Below, piece by piece: positions 25,073 through 34,540 of a stretch of DNA of 50,683 nt. Location: positions 1-50,683 of the forward strand of contig NZ_JZKH01000057.1 in NCBI RefSeq assembly GCF_000961885.1, read 5' to 3'. This stretch comes from Streptomyces rubellomurinus. GTDB lineage: Bacteria > Actinomycetota > Actinomycetes > Streptomycetales > Streptomycetaceae. The position numbers were made by a program, and so were the translations under genes. Each line of letters begins with the position of its first letter. Position 1 is the first letter of the stretch. The notes beneath the pieces were generated by a model. It was not told where the DNA came from and made no database searches. It saw only the letters and a list, made by a program, of their open reading frames with translations.

Positions 25073-28000
25073 ATGGACGAGCACCCTGCCGAGGGGCAGG
25101 CCGAGCAGGCGCTGCGCCCGCTGCTCGCCGGGCTCACGGCCGTCCGCGACGGCGACTTCCGCACCCGGCTGGACCCGGGCCGGCCGGGCGTGCTCGGGGA
25201 GATCGCCACGGTCTTCAACGGGATGTCCGACCAGCTCGCGCGGGTCACCTCCGAGGTGACCCGGGTGGCGCGGGAGGTCGGCACCGAGGGGCGCCTGGGC
25301 GGGCAGGCGCTGGTGCCGGACGCGACCGGGACGTGGCTGGACCTGACCGAGGCCGTCAACGCGATGGCCGGGAACCTCACCGGGCAGGTGCGCAACATCG
25401 CGCAGGTGGCCACGGCCGTCGCCGAGGGCAACCTGACCCGCAAGATCGACGTGGACGCGCGCGGCGAGATCCTGGAGCTGAAGACCACCCTGAACACCAT
25501 GGTCGACCAGCTGTCGTCCTTCGCCGACGAGGTCACCCGGGTGGCGCGCGAGGTCGGCACCGAGGGCATCCTCGGCGGCCAGGCCCGGGTGCCCAACGTC
25601 GCCGGCACCTGGAAGGACCTCACCGAGAACGTCAACTTCATGGCGCACAACCTCACCAGCCAGGTGCGCAACATCGCCCAGGTCACCACGGCCGTCGCCG
25701 AGGGCGACCTCACCCGCAAGATCGACGTGGACGCGCGCGGCGAGATCCTGGAGCTGAAGACCACCGTCAACACCATGGTCGACCAGCTGTCGTCCTTCGC
25801 CGACGAGGTGACCCGGGTCGCCCGGGAGGTCGGCACCGAGGGGCGGCTCGGCGGCCAGGCCCGGGTCGAGGGCGTCTCCGGCACCTGGAAGCGCCTCACC
25901 GAGAACGTCAACGAACTCGCCGGGAACCTCACCCGGCAGGTCCGGGCGATCGCCGAGGTGACCAGCGCCGTCGCGGCCGGGGACCTCACCCGCTCGATCA
26001 GCGTGGACGCCTCCGGAGAGGTCGCCGACCTCAAGGACAACATCAACGCGATGGTCGGATCGCTGCGCGACACTATCCTCGCCAACCAGGAGCAGGACTG
26101 GCTGAAGACCAACCTCGCCCGCTTCTCCGCCGAGGTCCAGGCCCGCCGGGACATCCAGGCCGTCGCCGAGCTGATCACCGACGAGCTCACCCCACTGGTC
26201 GGGGCCCAGTACGGCGCCTTCTTCCTCGCCGAGGAGACCACCCGCGGCGCCGAGCTCGTCCCGATCAGCGTCTACGGCCGGCCCGCCGAAGGGCTGCGGG
26301 AGCAGCGGGTGCGGCTGGGGGAGTCGCTGGTCGGCCAGGCCGCCCGGACCAGGCGGCCCATCGTGGTCGACGAACTGCCGCCCGGCTACGCGACCGTGGC
26401 CTCCGGAGTCGGGGCCGCCGACGCCCGCTCGCTGGTCATCCTGCCGATCGCGCTGGAGGAATGGCTGCTCGGCGTGCTGGAGTTCGCCTCCGTCCACGCC
26501 TTCACCCAGGTCCACCGCGACTTCCTGGAACAGTTCGCCGAGACCTGCGGCGTCAACATCGGCAACCTGCTCGCCAACGCCCGCACCGACGAACTGCTCG
26601 GCGAATCCCAACGGCTCACCGCCGAACTCCAGGCCCGGTCCGAGCAGTTGCAGGCGGGCCAGGAGGAACTCCAGCGCTCCAACGCCGAGCTGGAGGAGAA
26701 GGCCGGACTGCTCGCCGAGCGCAACCGCGACATCGTGGCCAAGAACCTGGAGATCGAACAGGCCCGTCAGGAACTGGAGGAGCGCGCACGGCAGTTGAGC
26801 CTCACCTCCCGGTACAAGTCGGAATTCCTGGCCAACATGAGCCACGAGCTGCGCACCCCGCTCAACAGCCTGCTCATCCTCGCCCAGCTGCTCAGCCAGA
26901 ACGCCACCGGCAACCTCACCCCCAAACAGGTCGAGTACGCGGGCGTCATCCACTCCGCCGGCACCGACCTGCTCCAGCTCATCAACGACATCCTCGACCT
27001 CTCCAAGGTCGAGGCCGGGAAGATGGAGCTGACGCCAGAGCCCTTCGCCGTACGGGAGTTGCTGGAATACGTCGAGTCCACCTTCCAGCCGCTCGCCGAC
27101 CAGAAGGGCCTCGCCTTCGGAGCCATCGTCGGGCCCGGCGTCCCGGACCGGCTCGTCACCGACCAGGCCCGGCTGCGGCAGGTGCTGCGCAACCTGCTCT
27201 CCAACGCCGTCAAGTTCACCGACACCGGCCGGGTCGAGCTGCGGATCGAACGCGTCGGGGCGCCCGGGCTGCCCGCCGAACTCGGCCGGGCCGAGGCCGC
27301 GGTGGCGTTCCACGTCGAGGACACCGGCATCGGCATCGACCCCGCCCACCTGGACGCCATCTTCGGCGCCTTCCAGCAGGCCGACGGCTCCACCGGCCGC
27401 CGCTACGGGGGCACCGGCCTCGGGCTGTCCATCAGCCGGGAGCTCGCCCGGCTGCTCGGCGGCACCATCACCGTCGTCTCCACGGCGGCGCAGGGCAGCC
27501 GCTTCACGCTCTACCTGCCGGTCACCGAGACCGGCCCGGAGGCGGCCGACGACCCGGCGCCGGAGGACGGGCAGCCGCGGACCGAGCCGGGGATCCTGGT
27601 CGTCGAACCCGACCCGCCCGGGCTGCTCACCCTGCTCGCGCGGGCGGCCGCCGCGTCGGTGGGCGCGTCGGTGGGCGCGGCCGAGCCGCCGGGCGCCGCC
27701 GACCCGCCGGGTGCCGGCGACGCGCTGCCGGTGCCGACGTCGGTGCCGGTCGAGAGCGTGGCGGACGAGGCCGGGCTGCGCGCCGCGCTCGCCGCCGCCG
27801 GGCCCCGGCGCGTCGTCGTGCTCGACCTCGCCCGGGCCGGAGCGCTCGCGCCCGTCCTGCTCGACGCCCGCCCGGACGGCACCCCCGTGCTCGGCTACCG
27901 GGCGGACGGCACGCCGGACGCACCGCCCGGCGTGGACCTCGTCCGGGGGCTGGACGACCTGCGGGAGCGCGTCGTCCAGCTGCTCGCCGGTCGGCGGACG

Positions 28001-28435
28001 GCCGCACCCGCCGCCCGGCCCGCGCGCCACCGGCCCGCCGGAACCCTCGCCGGATCCCTCGCCGGACGGACCGTCCTGATCGTCGACGACGACGACCGCA
28101 ACGTCCTCGCGCTCGCCGCCGCACTCGAACAGAGCGGCCTGACCGTCCTGCGCGCCGGCGACGGCCGCAGCGGACTCGACCTGCTGCGCGCCCACCCCGA
28201 GACCGACCTCGTCCTGATGGACGTCATGATGCCCGGCGTCGACGGCTACGCCGCCATCCGGGCCATCCGCGCCGACCGGCGCTTCGCGCACCTGCCCGTC
28301 ATCGCCGTCACCGCCAAGGCGATGCCCGGGGACCGGGACAAGAGCCTCGCGGCGGGTGCCGACGACCACGTCGCCAAGCCCGTCGACACCACACGGCTGC
28401 TCGACCGGATCCGCCACCGGCTGGACTCGCCGTGA
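25073..28435 (+). CDS. Soluble hybrid histidine kinase with HAMP array, GAF and receiver domains
   Basis: A 1120-residue protein with no membrane segment. Residues about 15-345 are tandem HAMP units with a ~92-residue period ([20 protein letters not shown] recurs). Then come GAF (about 360-505), coiled coil (505-585), HisKA with His591 in SHELRTP, HATPase ([37 protein letters not shown]), a degenerate receiver-like module, and a true receiver with Asp1050 in VLMDVMMPG. The plan resembles S. coelicolor OsaA, an osmotic/oxidative stress kinase, but with fewer HAMP units. ATG 25073 is the likely start. The stop overlaps the next GTG. Confidence 0.93.
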   Translation: MDEHPAEGQAEQALRPLLAGLTAVRDGDFRTRLDPGRPGVLGEIATVFNGMSDQLARVTSEVTRVAREVGTEGRLGGQALVPDATGTWLDLTEAVNAMAGNLTGQVRNIAQVATAVAEGNLTRKIDVDARGEILELKTTLNTMVDQLSSFADEVTRVAREVGTEGILGGQARVPNVAGTWKDLTENVNFMAHNLTSQVRNIAQVTTAVAEGDLTRKIDVDARGEILELKTTVNTMVDQLSSFADEVTRVAREVGTEGRLGGQARVEGVSGTWKRLTENVNELAGNLTRQVRAIAEVTSAVAAGDLTRSISVDASGEVADLKDNINAMVGSLRDTILANQEQDWLKTNLARFSAEVQARRDIQAVAELITDELTPLVGAQYGAFFLAEETTRGAELVPISVYGRPAEGLREQRVRLGESLVGQAARTRRPIVVDELPPGYATVASGVGAADARSLVILPIALEEWLLGVLEFASVHAFTQVHRDFLEQFAETCGVNIGNLLANARTDELLGESQRLTAELQARSEQLQAGQEELQRSNAELEEKAGLLAERNRDIVAKNLEIEQARQELEERARQLSLTSRYKSEFLANMSHELRTPLNSLLILAQLLSQNATGNLTPKQVEYAGVIHSAGTDLLQLINDILDLSKVEAGKMELTPEPFAVRELLEYVESTFQPLADQKGLAFGAIVGPGVPDRLVTDQARLRQVLRNLLSNAVKFTDTGRVELRIERVGAPGLPAELGRAEAAVAFHVEDTGIGIDPAHLDAIFGAFQQADGSTGRRYGGTGLGLSISRELARLLGGTITVVSTAAQGSRFTLYLPVTETGPEAADDPAPEDGQPRTEPGILVVEPDPPGLLTLLARAAAASVGASVGAAEPPGAADPPGAGDALPVPTSVPVESVADEAGLRAALAAAGPRRVVVLDLARAGALAPVLLDARPDGTPVLGYRADGTPDAPPGVDLVRGLDDLRERVVQLLAGRRTAAPAARPARHRPAGTLAGSLAGRTVLIVDDDDRNVLALAAALEQSGLTVLRAGDGRSGLDLLRAHPETDLVLMDVMMPGVDGYAAIRAIRADRRFAHLPVIAVTAKAMPGDRDKSLAAGADDHVAKPVDTTRLLDRIRHRLDSP

Positions 28436-30870
28436 GCGGCGGACCCCGTCCCGAAGCCGACCCCGGGCGAGACCCCGAACCCCGCCCGGGACCCCGCCCG
28501 GGTAGCGGGCCGGTGGAGGAACGGGGGCACAAGGCCGACCCCACCGCCCGGGCCCTCGCCCTCACCGTCCGCCGACTCCAGGCCGCCGCCGCCCGGGCCC
28601 GCGCCGAGGCCCGCACCCGCAGCCTCGTCGACCTGGCCACCGGCATCCTCGCCGAACGGCTCGGCGTCCTCCCCGTCGAAGCCGCCGCCCAGCTCGCCCG
28701 GCTCGCCCGCGAGGCCGGCGTCCCGGTCGCCACCCTCGCCGCCGACCTCGCCCGCCGGCCCGGCGAGGAACCCGACCCGGCCGCCGCCGCGCCCCCGCCG
28801 CCCGTCACTCCCGCGGCCGCCGAACCGGCGGCCGCCGCCGTCGAACCCGACCTGCAGCAGGCCGCCGAAGCCGTCCTGGAACAGGTCGGGGCCGCGCTCG
28901 GCGTACACGCCGTCGCCGTCTGGCGGCGCCTGCCGGGCGGCGCCCTCGCCCTCGCCGCGCACGCCGGACTGCCCGCCGCCGAGGCCGCCGCCTGGAGCCG
29001 CGTCCCGCCCGGCGTCGCGACGCCCGCCCGGCGCGTCGTCGGCGGCGACTCGGCCGAGCTGTGGCCCGGCGACCCGGCGGGCGCCGGGCCCTCGATCGGC
29101 CTCGGCATCGGCACCGGCACGGGATCCGGCCCCGACAGCGGCACCGCCCGCGCCGTCCTGCCGCTGCTCGACGGCGGCCGGTGCCGCGGCGCGCTGGAAC
29201 TGCTGTGGCCGGGCGCCGCACCCGACCTCGCCCCGCCCGACCGCCGCCGGCTCCGCGCCCTCGCCGACCTGTGCGCCACCCTGCTCGCCCCGACCGGGAA
29301 CACCTCGCCGCCCGAGGACGTCACCGACGTCGTCGACGGGCTGCTCACCCCCGCCCTGCTGCTGGAACCCGTCCTCCACGGCGACACGGTCGCCGACTTC
29401 ACCATCCGCCGGGCCAACACCCGCTTCCGCGACCCGCTGGGCCGCACCCGCGACGCGCTCGAAGGCACCTCGCTCCTCGCCGCCTACCCGGTCGCCGCCG
29501 CCGGCGGCCTCTTCGAACAGCTGCTCCGGGCCCACCGCACCGGCACCCCGCTGCCCGACGAGACCGTCCCACTCGTCCTGAAACACAGCCGGTCGGCGAC
29601 GCCCGCCACCGCCCGGCTGGCGATCGCCCCGCTCGGCGGCCTGCTGCTGGTCGAATGGCGGCTGGAGACGGACCGCGCCGCGCCCGGCGACGACGAGGCG
29701 GCGCTGCTGCGGCTGGCCCAACGGCTGGCCCGCGTCGCCGGATTCGAGGAACACCCCGAACACGGCCGGATCCGCTGGAGCGACGGCCTGCGGGACCTCT
29801 TCGGCCTGCCCCCGGGCGCCCCGGCCGTCCCGCTCTCCCACCTCGCCCGGCACGCCCACCCCGACGACGAACCCGCCGTCCGCCGCCTCGTCGACACCGT
29901 CCGGCACCGCCACCGCGCCGCCTCCGCCGTCTTCCGGCTCGCCCGGCCGGGCGGCAGCTACCACTACACCCGGGTCATCGCCGAGCCCGTCCTCGACGAC
30001 GAGGGCGGACTGCTCGCCATCCGCGGCGCCTACCACGACGTGTCCGCGCAGCACTGGACGGAGGTCGCCCTCGGCGCCACCCGGGAACGACTCGCCGACA
30101 GCGAGCAGGAGTCCGCCGAACGCGGCCAGCTGGCCCTGCGCCTCCAGCAGGCCATCCTGCCCGCCGCCCCGCCCCCGCTCGACGCCACCGGCCTGTGCGC
30201 CGCCGTGCGCTACCGCCCGGCCGCCCAGCGCGACCGGGTCGGCGGCGACTGGTACGACGTCCTGGTCCTGCCCGACCACCGCGTCCTGCTTGCCGTCGGC
30301 GACGTCGCCGGGCACGGCGTCGGCGCGGCCACCGGCATGGTCGCGCTGCGCCACGCCCTGCGCGGCCTGGCCGTCACCGGCGCCGGGCCCGGCCGACTGC
30401 TGGCCTGGGTCAACACCGTCGCCGTGCGCGAACCCGGTCAGGTCACCGCCACCGCCGTGTGCGCGCTGTTCGATCCGGCCACCGGCGAGCTGCGCTGGGC
30501 CCGGGCCGGCCACCTGCCCCCGATCCGGCTCGGCGCCGACGGCGCCCACGTGCTGCCGCTGCCGCACGGCGTCCTGCTCGGCGCGCTGGACGACACCGAG
30601 TACGAGGAACACGCCGCGCGGCTGACCACCGGCGACGTCCTGCTGCTCTACACCGACGGCCTGGTGGAGCGGCGGGACCGGCCCGTCGAGGAGTCCATCG
30701 ACCAGCTGATCCGGACCGCCGGCCCGCCCGGACCGGACCTCGAACGCTACCTGGACCGGCTGCTCGACCTCAGCCCCGCCGACACCGAGGACGACGCCTG
30801 CCTGATCGCCGTCCGGGTCGAACGGGCACCGGTCCGCCGCAGCGCGTTACGACGGGGGCCGCCCGGGTAG
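28432..30870 (+). CDS. ANTAR-GAF-PAS-SpoIIE (PP2C) phosphatase
   Basis: An 812-residue protein starting with GTG inside the kinase stop (GTGA), so tightly coupled. Residues about 60-110 form an ANTAR-like three-helix module (LVDLATGILAERLGVLPVEA, AAQLARLAREAGV). A GAF-like region (about 140-285) is followed by two PAS-like regions (300-410, 435-545) and the SpoIIE phosphatase (570-805) with GGDWYDV, VGDVAGHGVGAA, LLLYTDGLVERR and a terminal EDDACL acidic site for Mn. Such PP2C enzymes dephosphorylate STAS antagonists. A related S. coelicolor protein, OsaC, also controls SigB but carries an RsbW-like domain, absent here. Confidence 0.92.
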   Translation: MSGGPRPEADPGRDPEPRPGPRPGSGPVEERGHKADPTARALALTVRRLQAAAARARAEARTRSLVDLATGILAERLGVLPVEAAAQLARLAREAGVPVATLAADLARRPGEEPDPAAAAPPPPVTPAAAEPAAAAVEPDLQQAAEAVLEQVGAALGVHAVAVWRRLPGGALALAAHAGLPAAEAAAWSRVPPGVATPARRVVGGDSAELWPGDPAGAGPSIGLGIGTGTGSGPDSGTARAVLPLLDGGRCRGALELLWPGAAPDLAPPDRRRLRALADLCATLLAPTGNTSPPEDVTDVVDGLLTPALLLEPVLHGDTVADFTIRRANTRFRDPLGRTRDALEGTSLLAAYPVAAAGGLFEQLLRAHRTGTPLPDETVPLVLKHSRSATPATARLAIAPLGGLLLVEWRLETDRAAPGDDEAALLRLAQRLARVAGFEEHPEHGRIRWSDGLRDLFGLPPGAPAVPLSHLARHAHPDDEPAVRRLVDTVRHRHRAASAVFRLARPGGSYHYTRVIAEPVLDDEGGLLAIRGAYHDVSAQHWTEVALGATRERLADSEQESAERGQLALRLQQAILPAAPPPLDATGLCAAVRYRPAAQRDRVGGDWYDVLVLPDHRVLLAVGDVAGHGVGAATGMVALRHALRGLAVTGAGPGRLLAWVNTVAVREPGQVTATAVCALFDPATGELRWARAGHLPPIRLGADGAHVLPLPHGVLLGALDDTEYEEHAARLTTGDVLLLYTDGLVERRDRPVEESIDQLIRTAGPPGPDLERYLDRLLDLSPADTEDDACLIAVRVERAPVRRSALRRGPPG

Positions 30871-30919
30871 GCGCCCGCGAGGTGGAGGGGGACGGAACCG
30901 GGACGGAAGGGGACTTCCC

Positions 30920-31372
30920 ATGGTGCTGCTAGGACTCCTGCTGCTGGCATCGTCCGGCGCCTTCATCGGGCTGCTGATCGCCGACAACCTCTCCGGCGGG
31001 CCCGAGTACCAGGTGACGGTGCTCGGCAACGACCTGGTGAGGCTCGACAGCCTCGGCATCTTCCTCGCCGGCGTGGCCCTCGCCCTGGTGTTCTGCCTGG
31101 GCCTGGCGATGATCGGCGCCTCCCGGCGGGCGGTGCGCCGCCGCGGCGTCCCGGTCCGGGCGGCCGAGCCGGTGGAGCGTCGCGCGCCGCTGTCGGACGA
31201 GGTGCCCCGGACATCGGCGCGATCCCGCGAACCCCTGCGGGACGACGTGCCGCTGCCGCCGGGCGACGCGCGGCCGACGGCGGAGGAGCGGGCCGCCGAG
31301 CAGGGCGGACGGGAGGCCGCCGTCCGCCGCGCGCCGAGGTGGCGCCGGGGCCTGCACCTGTTCGGGCACTGA
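30920..31372 (+). CDS. Small two-helix membrane protein
   Basis: A 150-residue protein. Two hydrophobic segments (MVLLGLLLLASSGAFIGLLI and LGIFLAGVALALVFCLGLAM) flank a short extracytoplasmic loop. A basic and Pro-rich cytoplasmic tail of ~80 residues follows. It resembles LapA-like/DUF small membrane proteins near stress genes, function unknown. GGGACGGAAGGGG provides a ribosome site. Its last codons and stop are included in a 25-bp tandem duplication. Confidence 0.75.
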   Translation: MVLLGLLLLASSGAFIGLLIADNLSGGPEYQVTVLGNDLVRLDSLGIFLAGVALALVFCLGLAMIGASRRAVRRRGVPVRAAEPVERRAPLSDEVPRTSARSREPLRDDVPLPPGDARPTAEERAAEQGGREAAVRRAPRWRRGLHLFGH

Positions 31373-31408
31373 GGCTGGACCCGTGTTCGGGCACTGAGGC
31401 TGGACCCG
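31359..31408 (+). repeat. Perfect 25-bp tandem duplication over a stop codon
   Basis: The 25 bases at 31359-31383 (beginning TGTTCGGGCACTGAGG) are repeated exactly at 31384-31408. The first copy contains the end of the small membrane-protein gene and its TGA; the second lies in the intergenic leader of the next ATPase gene. Confidence 0.95.
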
Positions 31409-31453
31409 GCCCGAGCCGCCGGGTGAGGACGGGACCGAAGGAGGTGCGGTCGG

Positions 31454-31882
31454 ATGACCACCGGAGCGCGGCCGCACGCACCGCCGCGCTCCTCGGCATG
31501 GCCGTGGGCCCGCCGACTGCCGCTGACCGCCCGGCCCGGCTGCGTGGCCGAGGCGCGCTCCTGCACCCTCGGCTTCCTCGCCGACGTGCCCGATTCGATG
31601 GTGGTCGCCGACGCCGTCCTGCTCGTCTCCGAACTCGTCGGCAACGCCGTCCGCCACACCGGCGCGCCCCGCTGGCTGCTGCTCATCCGCGCCCCCGGCC
31701 TGCTGCGGATCGAGGTCGGCGACGCCAGCCCCCGCCCCCCGCTGCCGCGCCCGCCGCAGGGCGCGGAGCAGGAGGGCGGCCTCGGCCTGTTCCTGCTGAA
31801 CCGCCTCGCCCTGTGCTGGGGCTGGCGCCCGAGCGGCCCGGGCAAGGTCGTCTGGTGCGACCTGCGGCTGCCCGCGCCCTGA
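31454..31882 (+). CDS. RsbW-like ATP-binding protein 2
   Basis: A 142-residue GHKL ATPase. The N box is VSELVGNAVRHTGAP, the G1 box LRIEVGDASPRPP, the G2 box GGLGLFLLNRLALCWGW. It probably acts as a serine kinase/anti-sigma factor on a STAS protein in this cluster. GAAGGAGGTGCG before the ATG is a strong ribosome site. It is separate from any STAS gene, unlike the 22117/22562 pair. Confidence 0.9.
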   Translation: MTTGARPHAPPRSSAWPWARRLPLTARPGCVAEARSCTLGFLADVPDSMVVADAVLLVSELVGNAVRHTGAPRWLLLIRAPGLLRIEVGDASPRPPLPRPPQGAEQEGGLGLFLLNRLALCWGWRPSGPGKVVWCDLRLPAP

Positions 31883-31894
31883 CGCCCGCCCGGG

Positions 31895-31919
31895 GTGTTC
31901 CGCGCCCGGGGCGGGGTAG
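31895..31919 (+). promoter_or_regulatory. Stress-sigma-like promoter before the Vms1-like gene
   Basis: GTGT (31895-31898), 15-nt spacer, GGGTAG (31914-31919), 35 bp before the start codon. This is the same spacing and -10 hexamer as the candidate before the sigma gene. Confidence 0.5.
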
Positions 31920-31953
31920 GCGCGCGGACGAGCACCGACCACGGGAGGCCGCC

Positions 31954-33111
31954 ATGCAGCTCGCTCTCCTCACCCCCCTGCTCGACCGTCCCGGCCCCTG
32001 GGCCTCCGTCTACCTCGACACCTCCCGCGCCACCGAGGACGCCGCCCGCCGCCGGGCGCTCCTCGACCGCACCGCCGTCCAGCGGCTCGCCGCCCTCGGC
32101 ACGGACGAACGCACCTGCGCCGCCGTCCGCGACCGGCTGGCCGCCGAACCGGCCGCCGACTCCCCGCCCGGCCGGGCGCTGTTCGCCGCGGACGGCGAGG
32201 TCGCGCTCGACGTCCCGCTCGTCGCGAGCCCGCCCGACGCGTCGGCCGCGTGGGCCCCGCTGCCGCACACCGCCCCGCTGCTCGACCTCCTCGACGACGC
32301 CGCGCCGCGCTGCCTGGTCGCCGCCGTCGACCGCACCGGCGCGGACCTCGAACGGTACGACCTCGGACGCGCCGCGCCGCTCGGCAGCGTCGAAGGCCGG
32401 CCGTGGCAGGGCCGCGGCCACCGCGCCCCGCCCGCCGACCGCCACGAATGGCACTACCGGCACCGCGTCGAGGACGCCTGGGAGCGCACCGCCGCCGCCA
32501 TCGCCGACCACCTCGGCCGGACCTGGCCCGACAGCGGCGCCGACCTGCTCGTCCTCACCGGCGACACCCGCGAGCGCCGGGCCGTCCACGAGCGGCTGCC
32601 GCTGCACCTGCGGGCGCGCACCGTCGAGGTCGACGGCGGCGGCCGGGCGGACGGCGTCGACCGGGCGGCCTTCGGCCGGCGGATCGGCGAAGCCTGGACC
32701 GCCCACCGGCGTCGGCACCTGGACGCGGCGCTGGACGCCTTCCACGCCGGCCTCGGCCGCCCCGGCGAACACACCACCGACAGCAGCGGCACCGACACCG
32801 CGCCCGGCGCGGCCGCCCTCGGCATCCCCGCCGTGGTCACCGCCGCCCGGCAGCACCAGCTGGCCACCCTGCTCCTCCAGACCGGCGGCCACGACCCGGA
32901 ACGCCCGGTCTGGACCGGGCCGCAGCCCGAGCACATCGGCGTCCAACGGGCCGAGGTCCGCGGCATGGGCGTCGGCCACCCCGAGCAGGCGCCCGCCGCC
33001 GACGCGCTGCTGCGCGCCGCCGCGGCCACCGGCGCCGAGGCGCTGCTGGTGCCCGAGGCCGCGGACGGCCCGCCGGGCGGCCTGGGCGCGGTGCTGCGGT
33101 GGTCGGAGTGA
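31954..33111 (+). CDS. baeRF2 / Vms1-like peptidyl-tRNA hydrolase family protein
   Basis: A 385-residue protein. It begins LLDRPGPWASVYLDTSRATE and has a central release-factor-like domain (DRHEWHYRHRVEDAWERTAA, LLVLTGDTRERRAVHERLP) and a third eRF1-like domain (AARQHQLATLLLQTGG, PAADALLRAAAATGAEALLV). These are the marks of the bacterial baeRF family related to Vms1/ANKZF1, which cleave peptidyl-tRNA on stalled ribosomes. Bacterial members are mostly untested. ATG 31954 follows GGGAGG. Confidence 0.82.
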   Translation: MQLALLTPLLDRPGPWASVYLDTSRATEDAARRRALLDRTAVQRLAALGTDERTCAAVRDRLAAEPAADSPPGRALFAADGEVALDVPLVASPPDASAAWAPLPHTAPLLDLLDDAAPRCLVAAVDRTGADLERYDLGRAAPLGSVEGRPWQGRGHRAPPADRHEWHYRHRVEDAWERTAAAIADHLGRTWPDSGADLLVLTGDTRERRAVHERLPLHLRARTVEVDGGGRADGVDRAAFGRRIGEAWTAHRRRHLDAALDAFHAGLGRPGEHTTDSSGTDTAPGAAALGIPAVVTAARQHQLATLLLQTGGHDPERPVWTGPQPEHIGVQRAEVRGMGVGHPEQAPAADALLRAAAATGAEALLVPEAADGPPGGLGAVLRWSE

Positions 33112-33226
33112 CCGCCGGGCGACCGCTGGTGACCGAATCCGGGTCGATGACGGTACGTGTACAACTGCCGGGGTGGGGAGGAGAATCGGTGGTACCGGGC
33201 GGGGTGATGAAGCAGGAGGCCAGGAG

Positions 33227-33463
33227 ATGAGCAGCCTCGAACGCCGCTACGCGGTGACCCTGCCGGGGAAGGTGGCCGGCCACGGCCCGCCGACGGTCGT
33301 CGTGGTCCACGCCACCGACGCGCTCGGCCCGGGCGGCACGTTGGTGTGGGAGAGCACGGACGGCGAGTTCCGGGTGGAGATCTCGGGGGAGGTCGCCACC
33401 GTCCTCGCGACGCCCGACGCGCAGCTGCGGCACCCGTGCCTGTACGCCGTCGAGCTGCCCTGA
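33227..33463 (+). CDS. DUF6296 family protein
   Basis: A 78-residue beta-rich protein (RYAVTLPGKVAGHGPPTVVV, GEFRVEISGEVATVLATPD, HPCLYAVELP) that matches my memory of DUF6296 proteins, which are common in Kitasatospora. Function unknown. ATG 33227 follows GCAGGAGGCCAGGAG. A 27-codon frame (33147-33230) ends in an ATGA overlap with it. Confidence 0.75.
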   Translation: MSSLERRYAVTLPGKVAGHGPPTVVVVHATDALGPGGTLVWESTDGEFRVEISGEVATVLATPDAQLRHPCLYAVELP

Positions 33464-33520
33464 ACCAGCTTTATGGGGAGGGCAGTTGACGGTCCGTCGC
33501 GGTGCCCGGGCCGGCCGGGC

Positions 33521-34540
33521 CTACCCCGCGCCGCCGGCCCGCCGGAAGTGGGCCAGCACCCGCTGCAGTGCCGCCCGCCCGGCGGGCCCCCAGGTCGGCT
33601 TGCCGCCCGGCAGCCCGTGCAGCCCCGCCCGCCCGATGCCGAGCAGCATCAGGGCGCGCAGCACGGCCCAGCCCCGGGCGCGGCGGACGGTCGCCTCGGC
33701 CGCGTCCCGTTCGTCGGCCGGCTGGGCGGCGAGCCAGCGTTCGAGGCACGGCCGGTCGGCGCCGGCCGGCAGCAGCAGCCAGGCCGCCGCGAGGTCGCCC
33801 GCCGGGTCGCCGGCGCCGAGGGCGTCGAAGTCGACGATCCCGCCGAGCGCCCCGTCGACCACCACGACGTTCGCCGGGTGCAGATCGGCGTGCAGCCAGA
33901 CCGGCGGGCCGGCCCAGACCGGGGCGGCGACCGCGTCCTCCCACACCGCCCGGAGCTCCTCGGCGCGGATGCCCGGCGCCAGTTCGTGCAGCTGCTCCTC
34001 GAACGCGGCCAGCCGCCGCTCGAAGTCGGGGGTGACCGGGGCGAGCGGGCCGCCGCGCGCCCCGGCCCCCGGGGCGTCGGCCGGGGCCGGCCGGTGCAGG
34101 GCGAGGAGGAAGTCGGCGAGCACCTCGGCCGAGCGCGGCCCGTGCTCGATGGCGATCGGCGTACGGTCCGCAGGATCGCCGGGCACCCAGGAGAGCACCG
34201 CCCACCGGTACGGGTAGCCGGCCCCCGGCCCGCCGGTCCGCCGCGGCTCCGGGACGGGCAGCGGCAGCCGCGGCGCCAGCTCCGGCAGCCACCGGAGCTC
34301 CTTGCGCAAGCTCACGGGCGTGTCCTGGTCCCGCGGCATCCGCAGCACGTGCTCCTCGCCGAGCCGCCACATCCGGTGGCCCCAGCCGCCCTCCACCCGG
34401 CGCAGCGTCAGCTCCGCGAGGTCCGGGTGCTGTTCGCGCAGCAGGGCGCGCACGGTGTCGGCGTCGACGTCGATCCGGCCGCCGGCACGTGGCGTCGGGT
34501 CAGGGGCTTCAGTGGCTGCGGTCTGCGCTGGTGTGTCCAT
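33521..34540 (-). CDS. Aminoglycoside phosphotransferase (APH) family kinase
   Basis: A 339-residue protein kinase-like small-molecule kinase. The Brenner motif is VWLHADLHPANVVVV, with metal-binding IVDFDALGAGDPAGDLA. The N-lobe starts GGWGHRMWRLGEEHVLRMPR with the ATP-binding Lys replaced or shifted (LRMPR in place of VK). Many Streptomyces members act on hydroxy-amino compounds or unknown metabolites; antibiotic resistance is not implied. It overlaps the upstream phosphoribosyltransferase-like gene by 32 bp, so they are coupled. Confidence 0.88.
   Translation of the reverse strand: MDTPAQTAATEAPDPTPRAGGRIDVDADTVRALLREQHPDLAELTLRRVEGGWGHRMWRLGEEHVLRMPRDQDTPVSLRKELRWLPELAPRLPLPVPEPRRTGGPGAGYPYRWAVLSWVPGDPADRTPIAIEHGPRSAEVLADFLLALHRPAPADAPGAGARGGPLAPVTPDFERRLAAFEEQLHELAPGIRAEELRAVWEDAVAAPVWAGPPVWLHADLHPANVVVVDGALGGIVDFDALGAGDPAGDLAAAWLLLPAGADRPCLERWLAAQPADERDAAEATVRRARGWAVLRALMLLGIGRAGLHGLPGGKPTWGPAGRAALQRVLAHFRRAGGAG

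Noticed and set aside
24560..28417. A 1285-codon antisense frame opposite the HAMP kinase
   Set aside because: Repetitive Gly/Leu/Asp composition mirrors the kinase codons, a GC-rich artefact.
23962..30870. A 2302-codon open frame on the plus strand
   Set aside because: Only its last 812 codons (from GTG 28432) are a real protein. Earlier parts are Arg/Pro-rich shadows of the sigma factor, STAS and kinase genes in another frame.
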